In this document: in pieces, positions 41,111-49,234 of the stretch | Layout: each line of letters begins with the position of its first letter | How positions within the stretch are numbered: position 1 is the stretch's first letter | DNA from: Roseitranquillus sp963749675 | GTDB lineage: Bacteria > Pseudomonadota > Alphaproteobacteria > Rhodobacterales > Rhodobacteraceae | Direction of reading: 5' to 3' | Length of the DNA: 64,000 nucleotides | NCBI GenBank assembly: GCA_963749675.1 | Contig: CAVVNT010000001.1 | Span: forward strand, 372,001 to 436,000 | Translations under genes and position numbers: made by a program | The notes under the pieces: model-generated | Told to the model about the DNA's origin: nothing | Databases searched by the model: none | What the model saw: the letters and a program-made list of their open reading frames with translations, nothing else

Positions 41111-42721
41111 TTACCGGGGCTCGCTCTGCAGGCCCTTGAAGATCGCAAAGCACATCACCAGGAGGACGACCGTGAACACAAGACCGGTCGAGATGACCAT
41201 CGCTTGCAGCGATGCCAGACCACCGCCGATCAGCAGCGCGATGGCGACCGCGCCTTCGAAGGTGGCCCAGAACACCCGCTGCGGCACCGGCGCGTCGATC
41301 TTGCCGCCGGCGGTGATCGTGTCGATGACCAGAGAGCCCGAATCCGACGAGGTGACGAAGAACACGATCACCAGCACGATGCCGATTAACGAGGTGATCG
41401 ATGCCAGAGGCAGGATGTCCAGCATCTTGAAGAGCTGGAGTTCCAACGCGGCGTCCTGGGCGGCGGTATAGTTTTCGGTCACCACCTGATGGATCGCCGT
41501 TCCGCCGAAGATAGACATCCACAGCACGCAGACCGTCGAAGGGATCAAAAGCACGCAGATGATGAATTCCCGCACGTTGCGGCCGCGGCTTACGCGGGCG
41601 ATGAACATGCCCACGAACGGCGACCAGCTGATCCACCAGGCCCAGTAGAACGAGGTCCAGCCCTGGGAGTAGTTGACGTCCTCGCGCCCGAACGGAACCG
41701 ACAGCGCAGGCAGGTACTGCACGTAGGCGAGAAGGCTGTCCCAGAAGAACGTCAGCAGGAAGATCGTCGGGCCGGTCAGCAGCACGAACAACGCCAGCAG
41801 CCCGGCAAGCCCCATGTTGATCTCCGAGAGGACCTTCACCCCGCCGTCGAGGCCGCGGATCACCGAGATCAGCGCCACCCCGGTGATCGCCGAGATCAGG
41901 ATGACCTCCGTCGTGGTGCCGACCGGAATGCCGAAAAGCTCGTTCAGGCCGGCATTGGCCTGCGTCGCGCCGAAACCCAGCGAAGTCGCCAGACCGAAAA
42001 GCGTGCTGAAGACCGCGATCGTGTCGATCACGTGGCCCCACCAGCCCCAGACCCGATCGCCCAGGATCGGATAGAACGCCGACCGGATGGTCAGAGGCAG
42101 GCCCTTGTTGAAGCTGAAGAGCGCCAGCGCCAGCGCAACCATCGCGTACATGGCCCAGGGGTGCAGTCCCCAATGGAGGATCGTTGCCGCCATCCCCAGC
42201 CGAATCGCCTCGGCTTCGTTGCCGCCGGCAGCACCCAATGGGGCCCAGTCGGTCCGGACACCGTTCTCGACCGTTGTCCCGCCCATCGCGGTCGAGAAGT
42301 GCGTCATTGGCTCGGACACACCGTAGAACATCAGGCCGATGCCCATCCCTGCGGCAAACAGCATCGCGAACCAGCCGACATACGTGTAGTCGGGCGTCGC
42401 GTCCTTGCCACCAAGCTTCACCGACCCGTAGGGCGTGAAGATCAGCGCCAGCGCAAAGATCACGACGAGGTCGGCGCCAAGCAGAAAGAACCAGTCGAAG
42501 GTCTTCGTGGTGAAGTCGAACATTGCCGAGAACACCGCTGTGGCCTGCTCGGGCAGTGCCATGGCGTAGAAGACGAACACCACGATCGAAAGTCCCGATA
42601 TCATGAAGACCGGGTTGTGAATGTCGAAGCCGAAGGGACCCAGCCGCCCCTCCACATTGTCCTGACCGATCTCGTAGTCGGTCTCGATCTGGCCGGTCGC
42701 GTCCGGCGTCGTGTCTGTCAT
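41111..42721 (-). CDS. BCCT-family betaine/choline/carnitine transporter
   Basis: A 536-residue secondary transporter with 12 predicted helices, from the ATG at 42721 (MTDTTPDATG) with a GGAGACAGG ribosome site. Family signatures: GMGIGLMFYGVSEPMTHFS (Gly-rich helix 3), WTSFYWAWWISWSPFVGMFI (the Trp-rich helix 8 cage) and TSSDSGSLVIDTITAGG. It imports trimethylammonium compounds, or possibly DMSP, for osmoprotection or nutrition; the ligand is not certain. AcuI, which acts on DMSP-derived acrylate, is encoded 2.5 kb away. The C-terminal tail is short, so an osmosensing extension as in BetP is absent. Confidence 0.93.
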   Translation of the reverse strand: MTDTTPDATGQIETDYEIGQDNVEGRLGPFGFDIHNPVFMISGLSIVVFVFYAMALPEQATAVFSAMFDFTTKTFDWFFLLGADLVVIFALALIFTPYGSVKLGGKDATPDYTYVGWFAMLFAAGMGIGLMFYGVSEPMTHFSTAMGGTTVENGVRTDWAPLGAAGGNEAEAIRLGMAATILHWGLHPWAMYAMVALALALFSFNKGLPLTIRSAFYPILGDRVWGWWGHVIDTIAVFSTLFGLATSLGFGATQANAGLNELFGIPVGTTTEVILISAITGVALISVIRGLDGGVKVLSEINMGLAGLLALFVLLTGPTIFLLTFFWDSLLAYVQYLPALSVPFGREDVNYSQGWTSFYWAWWISWSPFVGMFIARVSRGRNVREFIICVLLIPSTVCVLWMSIFGGTAIHQVVTENYTAAQDAALELQLFKMLDILPLASITSLIGIVLVIVFFVTSSDSGSLVIDTITAGGKIDAPVPQRVFWATFEGAVAIALLIGGGLASLQAMVISTGLVFTVVLLVMCFAIFKGLQSEPR

Positions 42722-42836
42722 TGACCTGTCTCCAGTGATTGCCGGTCGCATCCACACTGGCACAGGTCGGCGCAAAACCACAAATGCTCACGCGTGCATC
42801 CATTGACAGCACCGGCAGAGCGGCGAGAAATGCCGC

Positions 42837-43589
42837 GTGGTCGGTCTCTCGCGTTCATCGCGCGCACTCGTTGCGCCTTTGTGGCTTGGCTTCTTCGCAG
42901 CGGTGATCCTTGCATGGGCGGCGCTGTGGCGCATGGCGGGGATGGCGGGACTCGATCCACTGGGCCGCGCCGTCGGCCCGAACATGATGCCGATGACGGA
43001 GTTTGGCCCACTCTTCGGGATGTGGGCGGTGATGATGGCCGCGATGATGCTGCCGACGCTGGTGCCGACGCTTCACACCTACCATGGGCTGATCCGGCCC
43101 GGCGTCGGTTCACGTGCGGGTTGGGTCGGGGTCACCTGCGGCTTCTTCACGGCGTGGGTCGGGTTCGCCGCGATCCTCGCCATGGCGCAGGCGGGTCTCG
43201 TCGCGGCACACCTCCTTGACGCGCTTGGCGTCCTGGGGTCCCGTGTAGCTGCGGCCGCCCTGCTCGCAGGGGCCGGCTTGTGGCAGTTCACCCGCGCCAA
43301 GGAGGTGTGCCATGGCGTCTGCATCTCTCCGATGTGCTGGTTCATCGCCCGGTGGCGTCCTGGTTTCGCCGGCGGCGCGCGGATGGGAGCGGGGCTCGGC
43401 GCGTTCTGCGTCGGTTGCTGCTGGACCTACATGGCGCTCATGTTCGCAGGCGGCACGATGAACCTCGCCTGGATGGGGGGCGCGACCTTGCTGATGGTGC
43501 TGGAGAAGCTGCCCGAGATCGGCCTGGCGCTCCGCAAGCCGATCGGCCTGGCGATGATCTTCGGCGGGATCTTGTGGGGAGTGGCCTGA
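42837..43589 (+). CDS. DUF2182 membrane protein
   Basis: 250 residues from a GTG at 42837. It has multiple membrane helices, with MWAVMMAAMMLPTLVPTLHT as the family's Met-rich signature, then QFTRAKEVCHGVCISPMCWF and GAFCVGCCWTYMALMFAGG. The Met and Cys residues suggest metal binding, hence its description as a predicted metal-binding membrane protein. Function unproven. It is coupled (TGATG) to a DUF1326 gene, a frequent partner. It is divergent from the BCCT gene. Confidence 0.88.
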   Translation: MVGLSRSSRALVAPLWLGFFAAVILAWAALWRMAGMAGLDPLGRAVGPNMMPMTEFGPLFGMWAVMMAAMMLPTLVPTLHTYHGLIRPGVGSRAGWVGVTCGFFTAWVGFAAILAMAQAGLVAAHLLDALGVLGSRVAAAALLAGAGLWQFTRAKEVCHGVCISPMCWFIARWRPGFAGGARMGAGLGAFCVGCCWTYMALMFAGGTMNLAWMGGATLLMVLEKLPEIGLALRKPIGLAMIFGGILWGVA

Positions 43590-44273
43590 TGGCGGGCGAA
43601 AGGCTGCGTGTGCGCGACCGAATCATCCAGCAGATGGCAAACCCCCGCCGGCGACGCCAGCGTCCGACGGACTGGGCAATCCGGGGCGAGTTGTTCCTGA
43701 ACTGCTCGTGCGAGCTCTTCTGTCCCTGCGTCGTCAGCCTCGGCAAGCATCCCCCGACGGAGGGAAGTTGCCGCACCTGGATGGCGATCGCCGTCGACGA
43801 GGGCCACTATGAGGGTGAGAGCCTCGCCGGCCTGAATGTCGGACTGCTGGCCGAGATCCCGGGCCGGATGGCGGAAGGCGACTGGCGCGTCGCGGTCTAC
43901 GTCGACGAGCGGGCGACCCAGCGGGCCTACGATGGGCTCCTCGCGATCCTTTCGGGCGCGGCCGGCGGCACGACGGGCCTCTTCACGATGCTGGTGTCCA
44001 CGATCCTCGGGGCCGAGCGCGCCCCCGTCGCGATCGAGCGCAACGGCCGCCGCCGCCGGATCATGGTCGGCCGCAAGATCCAAGGCGAGATCGAGACGGT
44101 GGAGGGCGCCTCGCCGGAGCATCCGGTGACGGTCTCGAACTCGCGCTACTGGATGGGGCCCGATATTGTCGTTGCGCGCGGGCTTCGCAGCCGCGTGCGA
44201 GACTACGGCCGCGTCTGGGACTTCGACGGCAAGTCCGCCGAGATTCTGTGCGATCGACTGGAGCGGTCCGTGA
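43589..44273 (+). CDS. DUF1326 protein with a frameshift just before its end
   Basis: The DUF1326 domain runs from the ATG at 43589 (overlapping the DUF2182 stop): WAIRGELFLNCSCELFCPC with its Cys cluster, AEGDWRVAVYVDER-like core, ILSGAAGGTTGLFTMLVS and NSRYWMGPDIVVARGLRSR. At about 44243 there is one extra base: removing it gives EFCAIDWSGP and a TGA at 44271-44273, the natural DUF1326 ending. As written, the frame instead continues into the DinB gene and makes an artificial 395-residue fusion (43589-44776). DUF1326 function is unknown; it usually pairs with DUF2182. Confidence 0.75.
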
Positions 44274-44776
44274 TCGGCCCGGACCACGTCCGAACGATGG
44301 CACGCTACAACACCTGGCAGAACCGATCGCTCTACGACGCGGCGGACACGCTGGACGAGGCGGAACGGCGCCGCGACCGCGGCGCGTTCTTCGGCTCGAT
44401 CCGCGCCACGCTCAGCCATCTGATGTGGGCCGACCACGTCTGGATGTCCCGCCTCGACGGGTGGGATAAGCCCGCCGTCGGAATACCGGGCAGCGGCGCA
44501 TGGATCGACGATTGGAGCGAGCTCAAGTCACGGCGCCGCATCTCAGACGCCCGCATCGTTCGCTGGGCAGAGAACGTGCGGAGCGATGATCTGGCAAACG
44601 ATCTGAAATGGTGGTCAGGTGCTGCGAAAAAAGAGGTTTCGTTGCCGCTTTGGCTGGTGGTGACGCACGTCTTCAACCACCAGACACACCATCGCGGTCA
44701 GGCGCACGCGATGCTCACCGCAGCGGGCGCGCATCCGGGCGAGACCGATCTCTTTCTGATGCCGGGGCTTGAATGA
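44270..44776 (+). CDS. DinB-family metalloprotein
   Basis: 168 residues if started at the GTG at 44270, which overlaps the restored DUF1326 stop as GTGA. The DinB/YfiT four-helix pattern is clear: HVRTMARYNTWQNRSLYDAA at the start, LSHLMWADHVWMSRLDGW in the middle and VFNHQTHHRGQAHAML at the end, giving the three metal-binding His. The fold resembles mycothiol- or bacillithiol-dependent enzymes; in proteobacteria the role is unknown. In the sequence as given it is fused in frame to DUF1326 through a one-base shift. Confidence 0.8.
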   Translation: MIGPDHVRTMARYNTWQNRSLYDAADTLDEAERRRDRGAFFGSIRATLSHLMWADHVWMSRLDGWDKPAVGIPGSGAWIDDWSELKSRRRISDARIVRWAENVRSDDLANDLKWWSGAAKKEVSLPLWLVVTHVFNHQTHHRGQAHAMLTAAGAHPGETDLFLMPGLE

Positions 44777-44842
44777 ACGCGTTTCGGCGCCACAATCGAT
44801 GTGCAACAGCCACAAACGACGTGCAACAGAGGAGACTCGGTC

Positions 44843-45139
44843 ATGCCCCGAAAAAACCCGCTGATCTTCTTTTACGCGAGGTCCTGCGCGATCGGTTTCG
44901 CGCTCGCGGCGATCTTCACGGCCGCTGTGATCGTGATGGACGTCGCCCGCATCGGCCACCTCGTGAGCCACGTCGACGGCGGCTACCTCGCGGCGTTTCT
45001 TCTTTGGTTCTTCAACGGGATCGTGTTTTCCGGCGCCCAGGCTGCAGTTTCGGTACTGCTGATGGCCGAGCGCGACGACGACGGAGGCCGCGGTACACCC
45101 GACAGCATCCCGGTCACGATCCCTGTCAGGGCGCAGTAG
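44843..45139 (+). CDS. Small membrane protein, unrecognised
   Basis: 98 residues from the ATG at 44843, with AGAGGAGA about 8 bases upstream. Two membrane segments: SCAIGFALAAIFTAAVIVM and YLAAFLLWFFNGIVFSGAQA. The tail is acidic, then Pro-rich (DSIPVTIPVRAQ). I do not recognise a family. It lies between the DinB gene and acuI, all on the plus strand. Confidence 0.6.
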   Translation: MPRKNPLIFFYARSCAIGFALAAIFTAAVIVMDVARIGHLVSHVDGGYLAAFLLWFFNGIVFSGAQAAVSVLLMAERDDDGGRGTPDSIPVTIPVRAQ

Positions 45140-45207
45140 GGATCCTGCCCTTGCAGATCCGGCCGCACTCGTCCTTTGTCGCTCCCTAGCGGATGGAGGG
45201 CTGGAAG

Positions 45208-46194
45208 ATGCGCGCGCTCGTGGTGGAAAAGACCGATGACGGGACCGAAGCCGCGGTTCAGGACATCGAAGAGGGTCGCCTGCCCGAGGGCGACGTCACG
45301 GTCGCGGTCGAGCATTCGACACTGAACTACAAGGACGGCCTCTGTATCGGCCCCGGCGGCGGGCTGGTCCGGAACTATCCGCATGTCCCAGGGATCGACT
45401 TCGCCGGCACCGTCGAGAGCTCCGGCGACCCCCGTTACAAGGCCGGAGACAAGGTCGTGCTGACCGGCTGGCGCGTGGGTGAGGCGCACTGGGGCGGCTA
45501 CGCCCAGAAGGCCCGGGTCAAGGCGGACTGGCTGGTTCCGCTTCCCGAGGGACTGACCACCCGGCAGGCCATGGCGGTCGGGACGGCGGGCTTCACGGCG
45601 ATGCTCGCAGTCATGGCGCTCGAGGCGCACGGGCTGAAACCTGGCGCGGGACCGGTGCTCGTGACCGGCGCGGCCGGCGGTGTGGGCTCGGTCGCGACTG
45701 CGGCGTTGGCAAAGCTTGGCCACGACGTCGCGTGCGTCACCGGTCGGCCGGAGCAGGAAGCCTACCTCAAGGACCTCGGCGCTTCCGAGATCGTCGCGCG
45801 TGACGAGTTGACCGAAGTCACAAGAAAGCCGCTCGAGGGCGAAAGGTGGACCGGCTGCATCGATGCGGTGGCGGGTGCGATGCTGGGCCGCGTGCTCAAG
45901 CAGATGCGCTACGGAAGTTCGGTCGCCGCGGTCGGCCTTGCGGGAGGCGCCGCCATCGAGGGGGCGCTGATCACGCCGTTCATCCTTCGGGGCGTGAACC
46001 TCCTCGGGATAGACAGTGTCATGCGCCCCTACGAGGACCGCGTGGAGGCTTGGGGCCGTATCGCCAGCGACCTTCCGATGGATAAGGTCGAGGCGATGGT
46101 CGAGCCTGCGACGCTGGACGACCTGCCGCGGCTTGGCGCCGACATCCTCAAGGGCCGTGTTCGCGGGCGCATCGTCGTCGATGTGAACGCCTGA
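45208..46194 (+). CDS. acuI: Acryloyl-CoA reductase AcuI (YhdH/MDR family)
   Basis: 328 residues from the ATG at 45208, preceded by GGAGGG; an upstream in-frame ATG at 45193 is less well placed. Medium-chain reductase with GroES-like N-terminus (STLNYKDGLCIGPGGGLVRN, VPGIDFAGTVESSGDPRYKA) and Rossmann part (VLVTGAAGGVGSVATAALAK). These are hallmarks of the YhdH/AcuI branch, which reduces acryloyl-CoA to propionyl-CoA with NADPH. In marine alphaproteobacteria this removes toxic acrylate from DMSP breakdown or 3-hydroxypropionate metabolism. No DMSP lyase or demethylase gene is nearby. Confidence 0.9.
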   Translation: MRALVVEKTDDGTEAAVQDIEEGRLPEGDVTVAVEHSTLNYKDGLCIGPGGGLVRNYPHVPGIDFAGTVESSGDPRYKAGDKVVLTGWRVGEAHWGGYAQKARVKADWLVPLPEGLTTRQAMAVGTAGFTAMLAVMALEAHGLKPGAGPVLVTGAAGGVGSVATAALAKLGHDVACVTGRPEQEAYLKDLGASEIVARDELTEVTRKPLEGERWTGCIDAVAGAMLGRVLKQMRYGSSVAAVGLAGGAAIEGALITPFILRGVNLLGIDSVMRPYEDRVEAWGRIASDLPMDKVEAMVEPATLDDLPRLGADILKGRVRGRIVVDVNA

Positions 46195-46322
46195 GGATGC
46201 AATCCCGCTTGGCGGCAGCCGCTTGAGGCGAGCTATCGGCCGCATGTCGGCAAACGCCCATCGCACGCTTGCAACGCGCCGCGCCATCACTAGCCTCGCG
46301 CCAAGTCTGACGGAGGACATAG

Positions 46323-47363
46323 ATGACACGCACACTTTCCCTGACTGCCAGCGCCATCGCGCTCGCCGGTGCCGCCACGGCGCAGGACGTCGATCTGCTC
46401 GTCTTCGACTATGCCGGGTTCGAGAATCCTGCCTACCACTCGACATTCGTCGACGCGCACGGCGGCAGCCCGGAATTCGCCTTCTTCGGCGACGAGGAGG
46501 AAGCGTTCCAGAAGCTCGTGTCGGGCTTTCGCGCCGACGTCAGCCACCTCTGCGCCGGGTCGGTGACGAAATGGGTCCAGTCCGGGATCCTCGAGCCATG
46601 GGACGTGAGCCGCATCGAGGCCGCTGGCGACCTCAACACCGCCCTGACCGGGCAGGACGTCACGGAGGGTAGCGAGGATTCGTTCTTCCTGCCCACCGAC
46701 TACGGCTCGACCGCGATCGCCTACAACACCGACGAGGTGCCGGAGGAGAACGTGGCCTCCCTGTCGGTCTTCCAGAACCAGGAATATGCCGGCCGGATCA
46801 CGCTGCCCGACAACGTCGACGACGCCTACGCGCTGGCGTACCTTGCGACGGGCGTCACCGACTGGCAGGGCGTCACCGACGAGCAGTTCCAGGCCGCGAC
46901 CGACTGGCTGCGTCAAACGCACGAGAACGTCTATACCTACTGGTCAGACCCCGCCGAGCTCGCGCAATTGATGAGCGGCGGCGCGGTCCTGATCTCATGG
47001 GCGTGGAACGAGACGCTGCCGACGATGGCTGAGCAGGGCTTCCCGATCGGCTATCAGCGCGAGGCGGAGGAAGGTTCCTCGCTCTGGCTCTGCGGCTACG
47101 GCAACCTCGCCGACGGCGAAGGGTCCGAGGATCAGGCCTATGACTTCGTCAACGCCTTCCTCGACCCGACCTCGACGCGGCCGTTGCTCGAGGGCGGATG
47201 GGGATCGGCCAACGCTGCGGCGATGTCGGAGATCGGGGCCGAAGAGCTTTCTGCGGTGGGCCTCGGGCCGGTCGACGCGCCAATTCTCGCGCAGCTGCCG
47301 ATCTCGAACGAACTCCGCGAGAAGCACTCCGAGGCATTCGAACGGATCAAGGCCGGCTTCTGA
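46323..47363 (+). CDS. PotD-like spermidine/putrescine-type binding protein
   Basis: 346 residues. A short signal peptide (MTRTLSLTASAIALAGAATA-Q), then LLVFDYAGFENPAYHSTFVD and ADVSHLCAGSVTKWVQSGIL, DYGSTAIAYNTDEVP and SANAAAMSEIG. The fold is that of extracellular solute-binding family 1, polyamine type. ACGGAGGAC precedes the ATG. There are no permease or ATPase genes beside it, so it is an orphan whose transporter is encoded elsewhere, or it has another role. Confidence 0.85.
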   Translation: MTRTLSLTASAIALAGAATAQDVDLLVFDYAGFENPAYHSTFVDAHGGSPEFAFFGDEEEAFQKLVSGFRADVSHLCAGSVTKWVQSGILEPWDVSRIEAAGDLNTALTGQDVTEGSEDSFFLPTDYGSTAIAYNTDEVPEENVASLSVFQNQEYAGRITLPDNVDDAYALAYLATGVTDWQGVTDEQFQAATDWLRQTHENVYTYWSDPAELAQLMSGGAVLISWAWNETLPTMAEQGFPIGYQREAEEGSSLWLCGYGNLADGEGSEDQAYDFVNAFLDPTSTRPLLEGGWGSANAAAMSEIGAEELSAVGLGPVDAPILAQLPISNELREKHSEAFERIKAGF

Positions 47364-47421
47364 GTGGGCCGACCAGCCACCAAGGTTCCGCCGAAAAGGC
47401 GGCACCAAGGCATGTCAGCCC

Positions 47422-48107
47422 GTGGCTGAGCCCGAGAAGCGCGAGCGAAGCAACCTCCGTGATCTGATCTACGGCAGCATCGACGGCGCGGTCACCACCT
47501 TCGCGATCGTCGCCGGCGTCGAGGGCGCCGGCCTGTCGCCTCGGGTCATCATCGCGCTGGGGATCGCGAACGTACTCGCCGACGGGTTCTCGATGGCCGC
47601 CGGCAACTATTCCGGCACCAAGGCCGAACTCGACGAGGCTCGGCGTGTCAGGTCCATGCAGGCGGGGCAGATCGACCGTGAGCCGGACGCTCAGCGTGAC
47701 GCGTTGCGCCGCCTGCTCGCACAGAAGGGCCTTGAAGGATCGACGCTCAACGCCGCGACAACGTCGATAACGGCGCGTAGAGAATCGTGGATCGAGACCA
47801 TGCTGGAGGGGGCGCGGTGTCTCCCATCGATCCGAACCCGCTTCGCGCCGCGACCGCTACGTTTGCGGCTTTCCTGGTCGCCGGGATTGTCCCGCTCGCG
47901 CCGTTCCTGTTCGGCATCGACGATGCGTTCCCCGTCTCGATCGGACTGACTCTTGCCGTCTTTGCCGGGATCGGCGCGGCCAAGAGCCACTGGTCCCTGG
48001 CCCCTTGGTGGCGGTCGTCTCTGGAGACCCTGCTCATCGGAGGGACGGCGGCACTGATCGCCTATCTGGTGGGGAGCCTTTTCGATCAACCCGGCGGCGC
48101 CACTTGA
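47422..48107 (+). pseudogene. VIT1/CCC1-family metal transporter, frameshifted
   Basis: The first frame, from a GTG at 47422, reads NLRDLIYGSIDGAVTTFAIV, ALGIANVLADGFSMAAGNYS and ARRESWIETMLEG, the first two helices and cytoplasmic metal-binding region of VIT-family iron/manganese transporters. At about 47806-47815, within a G-rich run, the frame shifts. The second frame continues SPIDPNPLRAATATFAAFLV, GIVPLAPFLFGID, KSHWSLAPWWRSSLETLLIG and ends at 48107. Together the frames make a complete protein of about 228 residues. It may be a true pseudogene or a sequence error. Confidence 0.75.
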
Positions 48108-48188
48108 TCGCTGTCAATTCGCCTCTCCAATCCTAGCAGTACGCTCCCTACATATTCCAAGCGCTGCATGTCATGGAGGTGAGCGATC

Positions 48189-48650
48189 ATGAACCGCAAT
48201 GTACCAAGTCTTTTCGCAGAAGCGTCGGTGTCTCCGTTCTGGCGCATGTTCCAGCGCGATCTGGACCGAGTCTTCGGGTCTCAGCCTGACGAACGGACAG
48301 GCGAGCCGGGCTTTGCCGTGATGCCCGCGATCGACGTGGCCGAAAAGGACGGCGCGATCGAGGTCACGGCCGAACTGCCGGGCGTCAAGGAAGAGGATCT
48401 CGACATCTCGATCACGGACGGCATCCTGACGCTGAAGGGCGAGAAGTCGAGCGACACCGAGAAGAAGGAGAAGGACTACCACGTGGTGGAGCGCCGCTAC
48501 GGCAGCTTCCGCCGACAGTTTCCGCTGGGGTTCATGCCGGAGACCGACAAGGTCAAGGCCGCGTTCAAGGATGGCGTCCTGACGCTGACGATCCCGCGGC
48601 CGGCGGGGTCCGCCGAGAAGACCCAGAAGATCGCGATCAGCCGCGAGTGA
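48189..48650 (+). CDS. Hsp20-family small heat shock protein
   Basis: A 153-residue alpha-crystallin-type chaperone. N-terminal FWRMFQRDLDRVFGSQ, core MPAIDVAEKDGAIEVTAELP, GVKEEDLDISITDGILTLKG and RRYGSFRRQFPLGFMPETD, ending with the ILTLTIP-like VLTLTIPRPA. It binds unfolding proteins in the cytoplasm. A GGAGGTGAGC ribosome site is near-perfect. It is followed by a strong hairpin. Confidence 0.93.
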   Translation: MNRNVPSLFAEASVSPFWRMFQRDLDRVFGSQPDERTGEPGFAVMPAIDVAEKDGAIEVTAELPGVKEEDLDISITDGILTLKGEKSSDTEKKEKDYHVVERRYGSFRRQFPLGFMPETDKVKAAFKDGVLTLTIPRPAGSAEKTQKIAISRE

Positions 48651-48659
48651 CGAACGTGC

Positions 48660-48679
48660 GGGGTCCGGTGCCGGACCCC
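48660..48679. terminator. Bidirectional hairpin between hsp20 and the CBS gene
   Basis: ggggtccgg/ccggacccc, a 9-pair stem. It lies 10 bases after the hsp20 stop and 5 bases from the opposing CBS stop (48684), so it can end both convergent transcripts. No T-run. Confidence 0.65.
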
Positions 48680-48683
48680 TCCT

Positions 48684-49082
48684 TCACGGCCACTGGTCCT
48701 GCATCGCGGCAAGGATATCTGCGCGGCTGACCTGGCCGACGAGCCGGCCATCGCGAAGCACCGGAAAACGGCGGTAACGGCTCTCGAGGAACAACTCGGC
48801 CGCCTCGACCAGCCCGAGGTCGGCATCCATGGTCTCGACCGGTGCGGTCATGTAGTTCGCCACGGTCCCGCCCCAGTCGCGATAGTATGCTGCGTGGATC
48901 GCGGCACGCAGGCAGTCCTTCAGCGACAGGATGCCAACGAGCCAGCCCTGCGCATCGACCACCGGCGCCCCGGATATCCCCTTGTCGAGCAGGATCGAGA
49001 CCGCGCGGTTGATCTCCTCCGCCGGGTCGAGCGTCACGACGTTTCGAGCCATATGCTCGGCGACGAGCGGCCCACCGGTCAT
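48684..49082 (-). CDS. Tandem CBS-domain protein
   Basis: 132 residues, a CBS pair: first repeat VVTLDPAEEINRAVSILLDK with GISGAPVVDAQGWLVGIL, second VETMDADLGLVEAAELFLES with RRFPVLRDGRLVGQVSRADI. It starts at the ATG at 49082 in an ATGA overlap with the nqrM stop, so it is the last gene of the nqr operon. CBS pairs bind adenine nucleotides (AMP, ATP, NAD), so it could report energy state to the NQR complex; this is inferred from position. Confidence 0.82.
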   Translation of the reverse strand: MTGGPLVAEHMARNVVTLDPAEEINRAVSILLDKGISGAPVVDAQGWLVGILSLKDCLRAAIHAAYYRDWGGTVANYMTAPVETMDADLGLVEAAELFLESRYRRFPVLRDGRLVGQVSRADILAAMQDQWP

Positions 49083-49234
49083 CTCTCGCGCCTCTTGGGG
49101 CAGGAAGCGCACGTCCCCTCGCAGCCGAGCCCGCCGCAGGATCCGCGAAGCGGCGCTCGCCCGAACAGGACACCCAGCGCCAGCCCGCCGGTGGCCAGCA
49201 GCGTCACAAGGATCGCGAGGGCCATCGTTGCCAT
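49079..49234 (-). CDS. nqrM: Na+-NQR maturation protein NqrM (DUF539)
   Basis: A 51-residue protein. One membrane segment (MATMALAILVTLLATGGLAL) is followed by GVLFGRAPLRGSCGGLGCEG and TCASCPKRRER. The GSCGG motif and the Cys cluster are those of NqrM, which delivers iron to the Cys site in NqrD/NqrE. Its ATG at 49234 follows the apbE TAG directly, and its TGA overlaps the CBS gene. The order nqrF-apbE-nqrM is the usual one, which supports the call despite the small size. Confidence 0.88.
   Translation of the reverse strand: MATMALAILVTLLATGGLALGVLFGRAPLRGSCGGLGCEGTCASCPKRRER

Noticed and set aside
43589..44776. Genuine DUF1326-DinB fusion protein
   Set aside because: The DUF1326 ending IDWSGP followed by TGA is present in the +1 frame and overlaps a GTG start, which fits two separate coupled genes better.
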